Source of the DNA: Bradyrhizobium sp. Gha
Lineage (GTDB): Bacteria; Pseudomonadota; Alphaproteobacteria; Rhizobiales; Xanthobacteraceae
Assembly: GCF_900113735.1 (NCBI RefSeq)
Contig: NZ_FOQM01000001.1
Coordinates: 588,799 to 652,798 of the forward strand
Length of the DNA stretch: 64,000 nucleotides
Direction: 5' to 3'
Under the pieces are notes generated by a model. That model was given only the letters and a program-made list of their open reading frames with translations, made no database searches and had not been told where the DNA came from. Positions 43,069-52,978 of this stretch are shown here, in pieces; within the stretch, counting starts at the first letter, position 1; every line of letters starts with the position of its first letter. Position numbers and translations under genes: made by a program.

Positions 43069-43497
43069 ATGACTGCAATCGATGACATCAGGGACAATTT
43101 CGAGCTGCTCGAAGATTGGGACGACCGCTACCGGTATGTCATCGAGCTCGGCCGCACCCTGGAACCGATGCCCGAGGCGGAACACTCCGCCGCCAACAAG
43201 GTGAATGGCTGCGTCAGCCAGGTCTGGCTCCAGAAGCTGGTCGAGCGCGATGGCGGCACGCCGATCCTGAAATACCGCGGCGACAGCGATGCGCATATCG
43301 TGCGCGGCCTGGTCGCGATCGTGCTCGCGCTCTATTCGGGCCGCACGCCGCAGCAGATTCTTGCCACCGATGCGATCTCGGTGTTCGACGAGTTCGGCTT
43401 CCGCGACCATCTGACGCCGCAGCGCTCCAACGGTCTGCGCTCGATGGTCGAGCGCATCAAGACCGACGCGAAAGAGGCACTCGCGGAGGCTTCCTAG
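43069..43497 (+). CDS. SufE family sulfur-acceptor protein
   Basis: A 142-residue Fe-S assembly protein that takes sulfur from the cysteine desulfurase SufS. The catalytic Cys is in KVNGCVSQVWL; the rest of the fold shows DDWDDRYRYVIELGRTLEPM and GLVAIVLALYSGRTPQQILA. The full domain is present. No suf operon is nearby, so this is an unlinked SufE. The ATG at 43069 is supported by the domain start; the ORF upstream to 42970 overlaps the DUF5330 gene and is not used. It is convergent with the mucR gene, four bases apart. Confidence 0.93.
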   Translation: MTAIDDIRDNFELLEDWDDRYRYVIELGRTLEPMPEAEHSAANKVNGCVSQVWLQKLVERDGGTPILKYRGDSDAHIVRGLVAIVLALYSGRTPQQILATDAISVFDEFGFRDHLTPQRSNGLRSMVERIKTDAKEALAEAS

Positions 43498-43501
43498 GAA
43501 G

Positions 43502-43918
43502 CTATTTCCCCTTCTTCCGCTGCTGCTGTCCCAAGCCCATCTTCTTGGCCAGCTGCGAGCGCGCCACCGCGTAGTTCGGCGCGACCATGGGATAGTCCGC
43601 GGGCAGGCTCCATTTCTCCCGGTACTGCTCGGGAGTCATGTTGTACTGGGTGCGCAAATGACGCTTCAGCGACTTGAAGCGCTTGCCGTCTTCCAGGCAC
43701 ACCAGATAGTCAGGCGCGATCGACTTCTTCAGCGAGACCGCCGGCTTTGCCGGCTCGAGCGGCGCCTCGACACGCCCCGACGACACCCGCGTCAACGCGC
43801 CGTGCACCTGGCTGATCAAATTCGGAATCTCGGCGGCCGGCGTCGGGTTGTTGCTGAGATAGGCCGAGACGATGTTCGCCGTCAGCTCAATGAAATTTTT
43901 GCCGGCGGCATCCGACAT
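43502..43918 (-). CDS. mucR: MucR family transcriptional regulator
   Basis: A 138-residue MucR/Ros regulator. The zinc-finger region is CLEDGKRFKSLKRHLRTQYN followed by TPEQYREKWSLP, where the second position of the usual CxxC is Asp, as in many rhizobial MucR proteins, so His and one Cys dominate metal binding. The N-terminal half is helical and mediates oligomerisation. Family members repress or activate exopolysaccharide, motility and virulence genes by binding AT-rich DNA. The ATG at 43918 begins the canonical MSDAAGKNFIELTANIV. Confidence 0.92.
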   Translation of the reverse strand: MSDAAGKNFIELTANIVSAYLSNNPTPAAEIPNLISQVHGALTRVSSGRVEAPLEPAKPAVSLKKSIAPDYLVCLEDGKRFKSLKRHLRTQYNMTPEQYREKWSLPADYPMVAPNYAVARSQLAKKMGLGQQQRKKGK

Positions 43919-44091
43919 GGGGGCGACCTCTCTTCAATCCGATTCCGTCGCGTTGCATTGGCGCCACCGAAGTAATCTCTGTCAACAATACGTTTGGCCG
44001 AAATACCACGACTGGCGAATGAGACGATCACTGATCCCGCGACAACAAGGGCGCGGTCTCACTTGAACGCCACGGCCTCCAACAAAGGCCT

Positions 44092-44991
44092 TCAGCCGCG
44101 TTGGTCGAGATGGGCACGCAGCTCGTCGATCGAGGCAAAGCGCATCATGCCCTCCGGCATCTGCGCCTCGATCGAGCCGTCGGAATAGAGCGAATAAGCC
44201 ATGCCGTCGACGATGCCGGATTTGAGCACCGTCACCGGGGGCTGTCCGGGCGGTGGCTCGGGTGCGGGCGCTGCGGCGGCGGGCTGGGGGGTAACCGGCT
44301 CGAAGCTCGAGGACGGGCGCAGCGGCGGTGGCGGCGGGCGACGCGCGGCGGGCGGCTCCGGCGGCCGCGCGCGGTCCGGCTTCGGCCAGGCGTCGTCGAA
44401 GCTCGCCGGCGGAGCCTCGGGCGCGGCAGCCTCTGCGGGCTCGGCATGGGCTTGCGGCGGCACGCTCTCGGCTGCCTTGGTCTCTTTGGCCCCGGCGCGC
44501 TCGCGCTCCTTGCGCGAGCTCGAGGCGAACAACAGGTTGCGCCGGCGCGGTGGTTCCGGGGCCGCGGGCGGCTGCGGCGCTTCCGACTCGGCCGGTACGT
44601 CGGCGCGCGGGCGCTCACGCGGAAGCGCCGGTGCGGGCGCATCGTCCTGCCATGGCGGCGCGGCCGGCGATGGCTGCGGCTCAACACGCATTGCTGCAAC
44701 AGGCACCGGCGCGGCAGCAGGCGCGCTTGGCGAGGCCAGCCCGGGCGGCAACACCGGCCTGACCCGAACCTCCGATGCTGCAGCCGTGCCGGCCAACCGG
44801 CGAGCGATGGCTTGCAGCTCCAGCAGCACGACGTAGAGGCCGACCAGTAACATTCCGGAGCAGACGCCAATCGTACCGGAGATTATGACGGTGCTGCCGA
44901 GGCTGAAATCCCTGATCGAATAGCCAAAAGCGACCGCAAGGAGGCCCGCCACCACGGCGAAAATCCCTGCAATCAACAAAGCCAAGCTCAT
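44092..44991 (-). CDS. Membrane protein with a proline-rich region, 299 aa
   Basis: Two hydrophobic segments at the N terminus (LALLIAGIFAVVAGLLAVAFG and TVIISGTIGVCSGMLLVGLY) anchor it. Residues 70-245 are Pro/Ala/Glu-rich and probably unstructured. The C terminus is an ordered 55-residue domain (VLKSGIVDGMAYSLYSDGSI then EGMMRFASIDELRAHLDQ) like those seen at the ends of other rhizobial membrane proteins. The ATG at 44991 is preceded by GGGGGTG. No function is known. It is divergent from the GT39-like gene. Confidence 0.78.
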   Translation of the reverse strand: MSLALLIAGIFAVVAGLLAVAFGYSIRDFSLGSTVIISGTIGVCSGMLLVGLYVVLLELQAIARRLAGTAAASEVRVRPVLPPGLASPSAPAAAPVPVAAMRVEPQPSPAAPPWQDDAPAPALPRERPRADVPAESEAPQPPAAPEPPRRRNLLFASSSRKERERAGAKETKAAESVPPQAHAEPAEAAAPEAPPASFDDAWPKPDRARPPEPPAARRPPPPPLRPSSSFEPVTPQPAAAAPAPEPPPGQPPVTVLKSGIVDGMAYSLYSDGSIEAQMPEGMMRFASIDELRAHLDQRG

Positions 44992-45302
44992 CGAACACAC
45001 CCCCGGCCGCGCATCCATGCGCGACGCCCGTTACGCCACAATACCGTCATACCGCGTTCCTCGCCAATGACCAATTGCCGCCGACGTTCCCAAGGGAAGG
45101 ATATCAGGGACTTATTCACATTCCCTTCAGCAACGGTCCGCTACCTCTCAGGGGCTCCAGTGGGCCAGAAATTGCTGCGTCGCATCAGGAATTTAGCCAT
45201 AATGCCCAATTACTTGGTAATGGAACTGCGCTATAGGGATTCCGGGGAGCAGGCCCGCGCGCACCAGCAGGGCCACGAGGGGATTCCGGGTCACCAATAG
45301 CC
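44992..45302. other. Divergent promoter interval
   Basis: About 310 bases between the proline-rich membrane protein and the glycosyltransferase-like gene, both read away from it. It is relatively AT-rich and carries no supported gene. Sequence near 45196-45205 (CATAAT) could be a -10 element, but no matching -35 at the right distance is clear. Confidence 0.45.
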
Positions 45303-46952
45303 ATGACATCTATCACGACTTCGGCGATCGACACGCCTGTTCGGCGCTCGGTCGAACGGACTTGCGACGATCTCGCCATGCTGGTGCTGGCTGCCGTCGC
45401 CGTCATCGCAGGCCTGACCTTCCGCGACTACGGTCTCGGCTGGGACGACTACACCCACGCCGAGTATGCCGACCTGCTGCTGCGCATGTACGGCTCCGGT
45501 TTCCGCGACACATCGGCCCTCTCCTTCGCTAACCTCTACATGTATGGCGGCGGCTTCGACATGATCGCCGCCCTGCTGCACAAGGTCATTCCGCTCGAGC
45601 TGTTCGAGACGCGACGCCTGGTCGGCGCGATCGTCGGCGTGATCGGACTTGCCGTGACGTGGCGGCTCGGCCGCCGCATCGGTGGACCTCTTGCGGGCCT
45701 CGCCTCGCTTCTGCTGCTCGCGCTATGCCCGATCTTCTACGGCCACATGTTCATGAACCCGAAGGATGCGCCGTTCGCGGTGGCGATGATCATCCTGATG
45801 CTGGGCCTGGTCCGCCTCGCCGAGGAATATCCGCAACCATCGCCGCGCACGATCCTGATCGTCGGCTTGGGTGCCGGCCTCTCGCTCGGCACGCGCGTTC
45901 TCGGCGGGCTCGCGCTGGTCTATGCGATGATCGGCTTCGTCCCGCTGTTCCTCGAGGAACTGCGCACCGAAGGCGCGCGCGAGGCCATCAGGCGCTTCGC
46001 CCATGTCGTCTATGTGCTGCTGCCCGGCCTCGCGCTCGGCTACCTCGTGATGGGCCTGATCTGGCCGTGGTCGATCATGAAGCCCGGCAATCCATTCGAG
46101 GCCCTGACCTATTTCTCGCACTTCTTCGAGAAGCCCTGGAAGGAGATGTTCGACGGCGCGATCGTCTCCGTGCCCGACATGCCCTGGTCGTATCTGCCGA
46201 CGCTGTTCGCGCTGCAGCTGCCCGAAGTCATGCTGGTGCTGATGGCAGGCTGCGTGGTCGGCACCTTCGCCATGCTGGCGCGCCGCGAGGTTCCGGCACG
46301 CCGCAAGACCATTCTGCTGATGGTGATGCTGGCGGCCACCTTGCCACTCGCGATCGCGATGGTGAAGCGTCCGGCGCTCTACAACGGCATCCGCCACTTC
46401 GTGTTCGTGATCCCGCCGATGGCGGTGCTCGGCGGCGTCGCTTTCGCCTGGACCATGGAGCGCCTGCGCGCCAAGCATCGCGCCTGGCAGCCGGCCATGC
46501 TCGCCCTCTTCTGCTTCGGCCTGGCGCTGCCGCTCGCCGAGATGATCCGCCTGCATCCCTATCAATACACCCACTTCAACCACATCGCCGGCACCGTGCG
46601 CGCCGCCGACGACCGCTTCATGCTGGACTATTGGGGCCTGGCGCTGAAGCAGGCCTCCGACGGCCTGCGCGAGCAACTGGTCGAGCGCCAGGAAGTGCCG
46701 CCGCGCAATCGCAAGTGGAAGGTCGCGGTGTGCGGTCCGCAGCGCCCGGCCCAGGTCGCTCTCGGCCCCGATTTCACCATCGGCTGGGATTCCCATGCAG
46801 CCGATTTCGCCATGACGCTCGGCGAGTTCTACTGCAAGGGCCTCACCGCGCCCGTGATGGTCGAGATCAAGCGCGACGACGTGGTGTTCGCGCGCGTCTA
46901 CGACATCCGCGGCCGCAGCATTTCCAGCCTGCTGTCCATCCCGGCGCCGTAA
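45303..46952 (+). CDS. Membrane glycosyltransferase, GT39/ArnT-like
   Basis: A 549-residue inner-membrane protein with about ten hydrophobic helices. The first periplasmic loop holds GLGWDDYTHAEYADLLLRMY, where an acidic motif is expected for lipid-phosphate sugar transferases of the GT-C fold; FYGHMFMNPKDAPFAVAM and RHFVFVIPPMAVL are further features. The C-terminal 120 residues are soluble. It likely moves a sugar from a polyprenyl phosphate to a lipid or protein at the membrane outer face; donor and acceptor are not known. Start at the ATG at 45303. No sugar genes are adjacent. Confidence 0.75.
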   Translation: MTSITTSAIDTPVRRSVERTCDDLAMLVLAAVAVIAGLTFRDYGLGWDDYTHAEYADLLLRMYGSGFRDTSALSFANLYMYGGGFDMIAALLHKVIPLELFETRRLVGAIVGVIGLAVTWRLGRRIGGPLAGLASLLLLALCPIFYGHMFMNPKDAPFAVAMIILMLGLVRLAEEYPQPSPRTILIVGLGAGLSLGTRVLGGLALVYAMIGFVPLFLEELRTEGAREAIRRFAHVVYVLLPGLALGYLVMGLIWPWSIMKPGNPFEALTYFSHFFEKPWKEMFDGAIVSVPDMPWSYLPTLFALQLPEVMLVLMAGCVVGTFAMLARREVPARRKTILLMVMLAATLPLAIAMVKRPALYNGIRHFVFVIPPMAVLGGVAFAWTMERLRAKHRAWQPAMLALFCFGLALPLAEMIRLHPYQYTHFNHIAGTVRAADDRFMLDYWGLALKQASDGLREQLVERQEVPPRNRKWKVAVCGPQRPAQVALGPDFTIGWDSHAADFAMTLGEFYCKGLTAPVMVEIKRDDVVFARVYDIRGRSISSLLSIPAP

Positions 46953-47131
46953 TAATTTTCTCTCTTGATCGCGATGGAGCGGAGCGAAATCAGGGACCGC
47001 TCGTGAGGCACCCGCATTCCGCTTGCGCTCCATGCGGGCTACGCTTGGCTGCTGCGATCTCGTCACCTTGCTGCCAGCCGTTTGCAAGACTAGGCTCCTG
47101 TCCGAAACAACCGGGTTCGGAGAGAAATGCC

Positions 47132-47911
47132 ATGTCATCAGCGGAAGCGCGCCTGAAGGAAGTGCCGTCTGACATGACGGAGGCCGAGTGGCAGCAACGG
47201 ATCAATCTCGCCGCCTGCTATCGTCTCGTCGCGCTGTATGGCTGGGACGATCTGGTCGACACCCACATCTCCGCGCGCGTGCCCGGCCCCGACCACCACT
47301 TCCTCATCAACCCCTATGGGCTGATGTTCGACGAGATCACGGCCTCGAGCCTGGTCAAGGTCGATCTGCACGGCAACCAGCTCTCCGAGAGCGAGTACAG
47401 CATCAACCCGGCGGGCTTCACCATCCATTCGGCGATCCACGAGGTGCGCGAGGACGCGATCTGCGTGCTGCATCTCCACACGCTGGACGGCACCGCCGTG
47501 TCGAGCAGCGCCGAGGGCCTGTTGCCGCTGAACCAGACGGCGCAGCTCGTCACCCACGACCTCGCCTATCACGACTATGAAGGCATCGCGCTCGACCACG
47601 ACGAGCGGCCGCGGCTGCAGAAGGATCTCGGCGACCACAACCACATGCTGCTGCGCAACCACGGCACGCTGACGGTCGGCCGCTCGGTCGCCTCCGCGTT
47701 CGAGCGCATGTATCACCTCGAGCGCGCCTGCTCGATGCAGGTGCGCACGCGCGCGCTGGGCACGCCGGTCTATCCGGTCGAGGAGATCGCGATCGAGAAG
47801 AACACCGAGCTGCTCGCCAACCGCGACCGCGCCGAGCTTCGCTCCACGACGCTGGTGTGGCCGCCGCTGCTGCGCAAGCTCGACCGCGAGAGTCCGGGCT
47901 ACCGCTCTTGA
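47132..47911 (+). CDS. Class II aldolase/adducin-family protein
   Basis: A 259-residue enzyme. The metal-binding histidines are in VLHLHTLDG and in LLRNHGTLTVG. The N-terminal substrate region has LAACYRLVALYGWDDLVDTH and the body FLINPYGLMFDEITASSLVKVD. Family members cleave sugar phosphates such as fuculose-1-phosphate or are close relatives of adducin; no substrate can be assigned. The ATG at 47132 follows GGAGAG and begins the domain; the longer frame from 45659 is a shadow of the glycosyltransferase gene. Confidence 0.88.
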   Translation: MSSAEARLKEVPSDMTEAEWQQRINLAACYRLVALYGWDDLVDTHISARVPGPDHHFLINPYGLMFDEITASSLVKVDLHGNQLSESEYSINPAGFTIHSAIHEVREDAICVLHLHTLDGTAVSSSAEGLLPLNQTAQLVTHDLAYHDYEGIALDHDERPRLQKDLGDHNHMLLRNHGTLTVGRSVASAFERMYHLERACSMQVRTRALGTPVYPVEEIAIEKNTELLANRDRAELRSTTLVWPPLLRKLDRESPGYRS

Positions 47912-47967
47912 GATTTTGCGGATTTCGTGTAGGGTCGCGTCCAACTACCTCTGCACGTCATGGAATG

Positions 47968-47999
47968 AAACGCCGCCCAATTCCGGGCGGCGTTTTTAT
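47968..47999 (+). terminator. Intrinsic terminator after the aldolase gene
   Basis: AAACGCCGCCC pairs with GGGCGGCGTTT around a five-base loop, followed by a T-rich run. This is a strong, symmetric hairpin 57 bases after the aldolase stop codon. Confidence 0.85.
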
Positions 48000-48014
48000 T
48001 TTGGGGGTGACTTC

Positions 48015-48103
48015 GTAGGGTGGGATAGCCGAAGGCGTAACCCACCACGCCTCAGCGATTGCGGAGCGCAGTTGGTGGGTTACGCTTCGCTAACCCACCC
48101 TGC
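48015..48103. repeat. Palindromic intergenic repeat with GTAGGGTGGG ends
   Basis: The left arm (GTAGGGTGGGATAGCCGAAG) and the right arm (CTTCGCTAACCCACCCTG) are inverted, imperfect copies around an internal GGTGGGTTACGC-type core. The form is that of a dispersed intergenic element often found in Bradyrhizobium. It lies between the aldolase terminator and the M20 peptidase gene. Confidence 0.7.
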
Positions 48104-48115
48104 GCAGCTCGCCCC

Positions 48116-49510
48116 TTACTTCACCTCAGCCAGCGCGGCGAGAATCCTTGCCCAAGAGCGAATGCCCTTCTGGAAGCTGCGCAGATCGTACTTCTCGTTC
48201 GGCGAATGGATGTTGTCGTCGTCGAGGCCGAAGCCGACAAGCAGCGAGTCCAGCCCAAGCGTGCGCTTGAAATCGGCCACGATCGGAATCGAAGCGCCGG
48301 AGCCCATCAGCACGGTCTGCTTGCCCCATTCCTCGGCGAGCGCCTTGCTGGCGGCGGCGAGCGGCTTCATGTTCCAGTCGAGCGCGACCGCCGGCGCGGC
48401 GGAATGGTCGCCGAACTCGACCTTGCAATCGCCGGGCAGCCGCGCCGTGACGTAATCGCGGAATGCCTTGCGTATCTTCTGCGGGTCCTGTCCCTCGACC
48501 AGGCGGAACGAGACCTTGGCCGACGCATGCGACGGAATCACGGTCTTGGAGCCTTCGCCGATATAACCGCCCCAGATACCGTTGACATCGCAGGTCGGAC
48601 GCGAAGAGGCCTGCTCGATCAACAGCCGTCCCTTCTCGCCCGCCGGAATCGACAGCCCGATCGGCTTCAGGAACATCTCCGGCGTGAGGTTGAGCTTCTT
48701 CCACTGCTCCAGGATATCAGGCGGCAGATCCTTCACGCCGTCGTAGAAGCCGGGGATGGTGATGCGATTGTCGTCGTCGAACAGGCCGCCCAGGATCTTC
48801 GTCAACACCCGGATCGGGTTCATCGCGCTGCCGCCGAACACGCCGGAATGCAGATCGCGATTGGCAGCGGTGATCTTCAGCTCTTCATAGAGCAGCCCGC
48901 GAAGCGACGTCGTGATCGCCGGCGTGTCGCGGTCCCACATGCCGGTGTCGCAGACCAGCACGTAGTCGGCTTTGAACTCGTCCTTGTTGGCCTCGATGAA
49001 GGGCACGAAATTCTTCGAGCCGACCTCCTCCTCCCCTTCGATCAGGAAGGTGACGTCGATCGGCAATGAGCCCGTCACCTTCTTCCAGGCCCGGCAGGCT
49101 TCGACGAAGGTCATGACCTGGCCCTTGTCGTCCTCGGCGCCGCGCGCAACGATGATCTTGCGGCCGTCGGCATGATCGGTCACGACAGGCTCGAACGGCG
49201 GACGGTGCCAGAGGTCGAGCGGATCGACGGGCTGCACGTCGTAATGGCCGTAGAAGATCACATGCGGCCGTCCACTCGCCGCGGTCTTGCCGACGATGGC
49301 GGGATGGCCGGCGGTCGGCCTCACCTCGGTCGCGACGCCGAGGCTTGCGATGTCCTTGGCCAGATGCTCGGCCGCCGCCTTGCAATCGCCGGCGAAGGCC
49401 GGATCGGCGGAGATCGACTTGATCCGCAGCAGCGAGAACAGGCGCTCGAGGCTGTTGTCAAAGTCCTCGTCGATGTGGTCGAGCACGGATTGAAGCTGCG
49501 CGTTGGCCAT
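48116..49510 (-). CDS. M20-family metallodipeptidase
   Basis: A 464-residue peptidase of the M20/M28 di-zinc family. The zinc ligands and catalytic residues are recognisable: His in FYGHYDVQP, Asp in RGAEDDKGQ, Glu in IEGEEEVGS, His in the dimerisation segment ANRDLHSGVFGG, and a final His in DDDNIHSPNE. A non-catalytic lid domain lies between. It would hydrolyse short peptides, such as beta-Ala-His-type or Cys-Gly-type dipeptides, in the cytosol. The ATG at 49510 follows AGGGA and starts the domain; an upstream Met in frame at 49540 is unlikely. Confidence 0.93.
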   Translation of the reverse strand: MANAQLQSVLDHIDEDFDNSLERLFSLLRIKSISADPAFAGDCKAAAEHLAKDIASLGVATEVRPTAGHPAIVGKTAASGRPHVIFYGHYDVQPVDPLDLWHRPPFEPVVTDHADGRKIIVARGAEDDKGQVMTFVEACRAWKKVTGSLPIDVTFLIEGEEEVGSKNFVPFIEANKDEFKADYVLVCDTGMWDRDTPAITTSLRGLLYEELKITAANRDLHSGVFGGSAMNPIRVLTKILGGLFDDDNRITIPGFYDGVKDLPPDILEQWKKLNLTPEMFLKPIGLSIPAGEKGRLLIEQASSRPTCDVNGIWGGYIGEGSKTVIPSHASAKVSFRLVEGQDPQKIRKAFRDYVTARLPGDCKVEFGDHSAAPAVALDWNMKPLAAASKALAEEWGKQTVLMGSGASIPIVADFKRTLGLDSLLVGFGLDDDNIHSPNEKYDLRSFQKGIRSWARILAALAEVK

Positions 49511-49553
49511 GGTCGGATTCCCTGACGTTTGGAGTCTCAAGATGGCTTGAGTT

Positions 49554-50882
49554 TCAAGCTGCTTTGGATTTTAGCTCTGCCGCGGCGTCGGAGCTAGCCG
49601 CATCAGGCGGATGCCTGATGTGCCAGGCAAGGCAAAATGCAAGGATCGCCGTGGCGATCAGATTATTGCCCCAGGCCTGGATGACATTGGGAAACGGCGG
49701 CAGCGACAGCAGCATGAGGATGCCGGCTGCGACGAGCGCAAACCAGGTTCCCAGCCGAACCTTCGGCCGTACATCGAAGGCGGCCCGATGCATCAGTACC
49801 GTCAACGGCAGGAACAGCCACATGAAGTAATATTGCCGCGCCAGCGGAGAGGCCACCGTCATCAGGCAAAACAGGATGCCGAGCTCCTCGGCGTCCGATC
49901 GCGCCGTTCGCTGCGCCTGGCGCGGCATGACGGCGACAAAGCCGAGCCCGAGCAACGCGGACATCGCCAGCACGATCCAGTTCGCCGTCCTGTAGTCGAC
50001 GTCGATGAGATTCATCGTGCGCACAGGCTTGCTGGGGTTCTCCTGATTGTAGTTGATCGGCCTGACCAGACGGTGCGTCATCGCGATGATGGACTGGTTG
50101 ACCCATGACCAGTTCTGCTCGTCGCGCTGGCCGAAGCCCTTCTCGGAGCTCGACCCCACCATGCCCTGATACCAGGTGTTGAGCTCGGCGACGTTGCGCT
50201 CGAAGCCGCGGATCGGCGCCGGCACCAGATAGAGAAGAATGCCGACAAAGGCGAGCATGCTGACCAGCGCCGCCCACTGCCTCCGCCAGACCAGATAGGG
50301 CAGCACCGCGATCGGAAACACCTTGATGGCGGTGGCGAGCGCGAACATGAAGCCCGCAAGCCAGGACCGCTGATGCTGCAGGCACCAGAAGCCATAGAGC
50401 GTCATCGCCAGCAGAACGAGATTCGGCTGACCGAGATCGAACATGTCGAACACGAAGGTCACGGTGACGAGCGCAGGCAATGCTTCAAGCCACGGGCCGG
50501 GCTTGCGGTCCGATCCGGTGATGGCATTGGAGAGCATCCCGGTGTACCACCACGCCACCGCGTTCAGCACCGACAGCACGAGGTAGAGCGGAATCTTGCC
50601 GAACCAGCTCGGGATCGCCAGCAAAATCGCCGACAGCGGTGGATAGATGAACTCGAAATATTCGTGGAGGTCGCTGGGATAGAGCGGGCCGCCATGCAGC
50701 ACCTGCTGCCCGGCCCAGTACCAGAGCGCATAGTCCTTGGTCTTGCCGTGACCGAATATCTCCGGACCGAGAACATCGGCGGTGAGGAGTACGCAGCAGG
50801 CCAGGAAAAGCAGATCGAGCGGCGCGCGGAGCGACGGCGATCTGAGCGCGCCGGGCTTATTGGACGGACGGGTTGCGGTCAC
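49554..50882 (-). CDS. GT87 (DUF2029) family membrane protein
   Basis: A 442-residue polytopic membrane protein with about ten helices. Features of the family are YWAGQQVLHGGPLYPSDL, YPPLSAILLAIP, FVFDMFDLGQPNLVLLAMTL and a C-terminal ARQYYFMWLFLPLTVL. GT87 members transfer mannose or related sugars from a polyprenyl phosphate. The start is the GTG at 50882, supported by GAAGG just upstream; longer frames to 51089 include no sensible N terminus. It is transcribed in the same direction as, and begins 137 bases after, the HerA-like gene. Confidence 0.85.
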   Translation of the reverse strand: MTATRPSNKPGALRSPSLRAPLDLLFLACCVLLTADVLGPEIFGHGKTKDYALWYWAGQQVLHGGPLYPSDLHEYFEFIYPPLSAILLAIPSWFGKIPLYLVLSVLNAVAWWYTGMLSNAITGSDRKPGPWLEALPALVTVTFVFDMFDLGQPNLVLLAMTLYGFWCLQHQRSWLAGFMFALATAIKVFPIAVLPYLVWRRQWAALVSMLAFVGILLYLVPAPIRGFERNVAELNTWYQGMVGSSSEKGFGQRDEQNWSWVNQSIIAMTHRLVRPINYNQENPSKPVRTMNLIDVDYRTANWIVLAMSALLGLGFVAVMPRQAQRTARSDAEELGILFCLMTVASPLARQYYFMWLFLPLTVLMHRAAFDVRPKVRLGTWFALVAAGILMLLSLPPFPNVIQAWGNNLIATAILAFCLAWHIRHPPDAASSDAAAELKSKAA

Positions 50883-51018
50883 AATGCCTTCAATCTGCGG
50901 CGGGGGAAACGTCGGTATATGTCCAGACAGACACATGCCGCAAGTGCGTCTCTCCTTCCCATACGCGGAAGAAAGCCGCGACGGCACGAAAAGCGGCTTC
51001 AAGGATGTCCTCGGCTGC

Positions 51019-52635
51019 CTACCTTCGCAGCAGGCCGCCCAGCGCACCGCGCACGAGCGCGCGGCCGACCGAGCCGCCGAGCTGACCACCGACCGACTTG
51101 CCGAGATCGGCCACGACGCCGCCGACCACCTTGTCGGTGACCGTACGCGTGACGTCGCGCGCGATGCGTTGTCCCGTCGTCAGCCGGTTGCGCCCGGTAT
51201 TGGTGCCGAAGATGGTGCCGACGATCGAGCCGATCTGGCCGAGCATGCCGCCGCTTCCTGCCTGAGCGTCGGCCGGCGCCGCCGTGCCCGCGATCCGTTT
51301 CTGGATAATCTCATACGCCGACTCGGCATCGACAGCGGTATCGTATTTGCCCTTCACCGGGCTCGCATCCATGATCGCCTTGCGCTCCTCCGCGCTGATC
51401 GGCCCGATGCGGGCCGACGGCGGGCGGATCATGACACGCTCGACCATCGCGGGCGTGCCGTTGCCTTCGAGGAACGACACCAGCGCCTCGCCCTTGCCGA
51501 GCTCCATGATCACCTTGGCGGTGTCGAGCTTCGGGTTGGGCCGGAAAGTCTGAGCGGCGGCGGCGACCGCCTTCTGGTCGCGCGGGGTAAAGGCGCGCAA
51601 CGCATGCTGGACCCGGTTACCCATCTGCCCGAGCACGCGATCCGGCACGTCGATCGGGTTTTGCGTGACGAAATAGACGCCGACGCCCTTGGACCGGATC
51701 AGGCGAACCACCTGCTCGATCTTGTCCATCAGCGCCTTCGGCGCGTCGTTGAACAACAGATGCGCCTCGTCGAAGAAGAACACCAGCTTGGGCTTGGGCA
51801 GGTCGCCGGCCTCGGGCAATACCTCGAACAGCTCTGACAGCATCCACAGCAGGAACGTCGCGTAAAGCCGCGGGCTCTGCATCAGCTTGTCGGCAACGAG
51901 GATGTTGACCATACCGCGGCCGTCGCGGTCGGTCTTCATGAAGTCCTTCAGGGTCAGCGCCGGCTCGCCAAAAAATTTGGTGCCGCCCTGGTTCTCCAGC
52001 ACGAGCAACTGGCGCTGGATGGTGCCGACGGTCGCCTTGGTGACGTTGCCGAAGCCCTGGGCTGCCTTGCGGATCGGCGCGAGCGGATCCTCCTCCGCGT
52101 CCGGCCCCTTCTTGCCGCTGTCAGGCACGATGGCATCGAGCAACGCCCGCAGATCCTTCATGTCGATCAGGGCGAGGCCATTGTCGTCGGCGACGCGGAA
52201 GGCGACGTTGAGCACGCCTTCCTGCACGTCGTTGAGATCGAGCATGCGGGCGAGCAACAGCGGCCCCATCTCGGTGATGGTGGCCCGCACCGGATGGCCC
52301 TGCTCGCCAAACACGTCCCAGAACACGGTCGAGAACTGGTCGGGCTGAAATTCCAGGCCCATCTCGGTGGCGCGCTTGACGATATAATCCTTTGCCTCCC
52401 CGACCTCGGAGATGCCGGAGAGGTCGCCCTTGATGTCGGCGGCGAACACCGGAACACCGGCCCGCGCAAATCCTTCCGCCATCACCTGCAGCGTGACCGT
52501 CTTGCCCGTTCCAGTCGCGCCGGTGACGAGGCCATGGCGATTGGCGAGTGCCAGCGTCAGCCAGGCCTGCTCGTCTCCCTTGCCGACGAAGATCTTGTCG
52601 TCGGTGTCGCCGAGCTCATTGTCCTGCGCCGTCAT
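51019..52635 (-). CDS. HerA-like ATPase (DUF853 family)
   Basis: A 538-residue P-loop ATPase of the HerA/FtsK superclass. Walker A is [16 protein letters not shown]; Walker B is [13 protein letters not shown]; the region [20 protein letters not shown] and [17 protein letters not shown] is typical of the DUF853 group. The C-terminal 100 residues contain glycine-rich stretches ([20 protein letters not shown]). DUF853 proteins are cytosolic or membrane-peripheral and of unknown role; similarity to DNA-translocating HerA motors is distant. The ATG at 52635 starts the domain; the frame upstream to 53238 is discarded. Confidence 0.9.
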   Translation of the reverse strand: MTAQDNELGDTDDKIFVGKGDEQAWLTLALANRHGLVTGATGTGKTVTLQVMAEGFARAGVPVFAADIKGDLSGISEVGEAKDYIVKRATEMGLEFQPDQFSTVFWDVFGEQGHPVRATITEMGPLLLARMLDLNDVQEGVLNVAFRVADDNGLALIDMKDLRALLDAIVPDSGKKGPDAEEDPLAPIRKAAQGFGNVTKATVGTIQRQLLVLENQGGTKFFGEPALTLKDFMKTDRDGRGMVNILVADKLMQSPRLYATFLLWMLSELFEVLPEAGDLPKPKLVFFFDEAHLLFNDAPKALMDKIEQVVRLIRSKGVGVYFVTQNPIDVPDRVLGQMGNRVQHALRAFTPRDQKAVAAAAQTFRPNPKLDTAKVIMELGKGEALVSFLEGNGTPAMVERVMIRPPSARIGPISAEERKAIMDASPVKGKYDTAVDAESAYEIIQKRIAGTAAPADAQAGSGGMLGQIGSIVGTIFGTNTGRNRLTTGQRIARDVTRTVTDKVVGGVVADLGKSVGGQLGGSVGRALVRGALGGLLRR

Positions 52636-52978
52636 CAGTTTCTCTATTGTTGTTTCGCGGATCGAAACTCGCGCCCGCCAGTTCCGTAGTCTACCGCATG
52701 TCGCAGGTCGATTGAAACCGCTCAAAAACGGCGTTGACATCAAGACTTTGTCGGAGACAACGCGCGCGGTATGCGTCGAAAGTCGGAGCGACACATTCGC
52801 CTCGCGGCAACTTTGCAACCATTTCTTCTTCGATCTTGCATTGCTGCAACACCTTTCGGGTATTCGAGAACGAATCGGAACGTAGCGCGCGTTCATCGCT
52901 TGTATTTCACATCGCGCCGGCTCAAGATCATTTTTGAAGATAATCTCCGGCATGTGAACCGGCTGAGGGGCAGGCCAT
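52636..52978. other. Divergent promoter interval
   Basis: Between the HerA-like gene and the plus-strand gene at 52979 I see no gene. TTGACA at 52734-52739 resembles a -35 element for the plus strand, but the -10 at a 17-base spacing (ACAACG) is poor, and it lies 217 bases before the next start. Composition is lower in GC than the genes. Confidence 0.45.
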
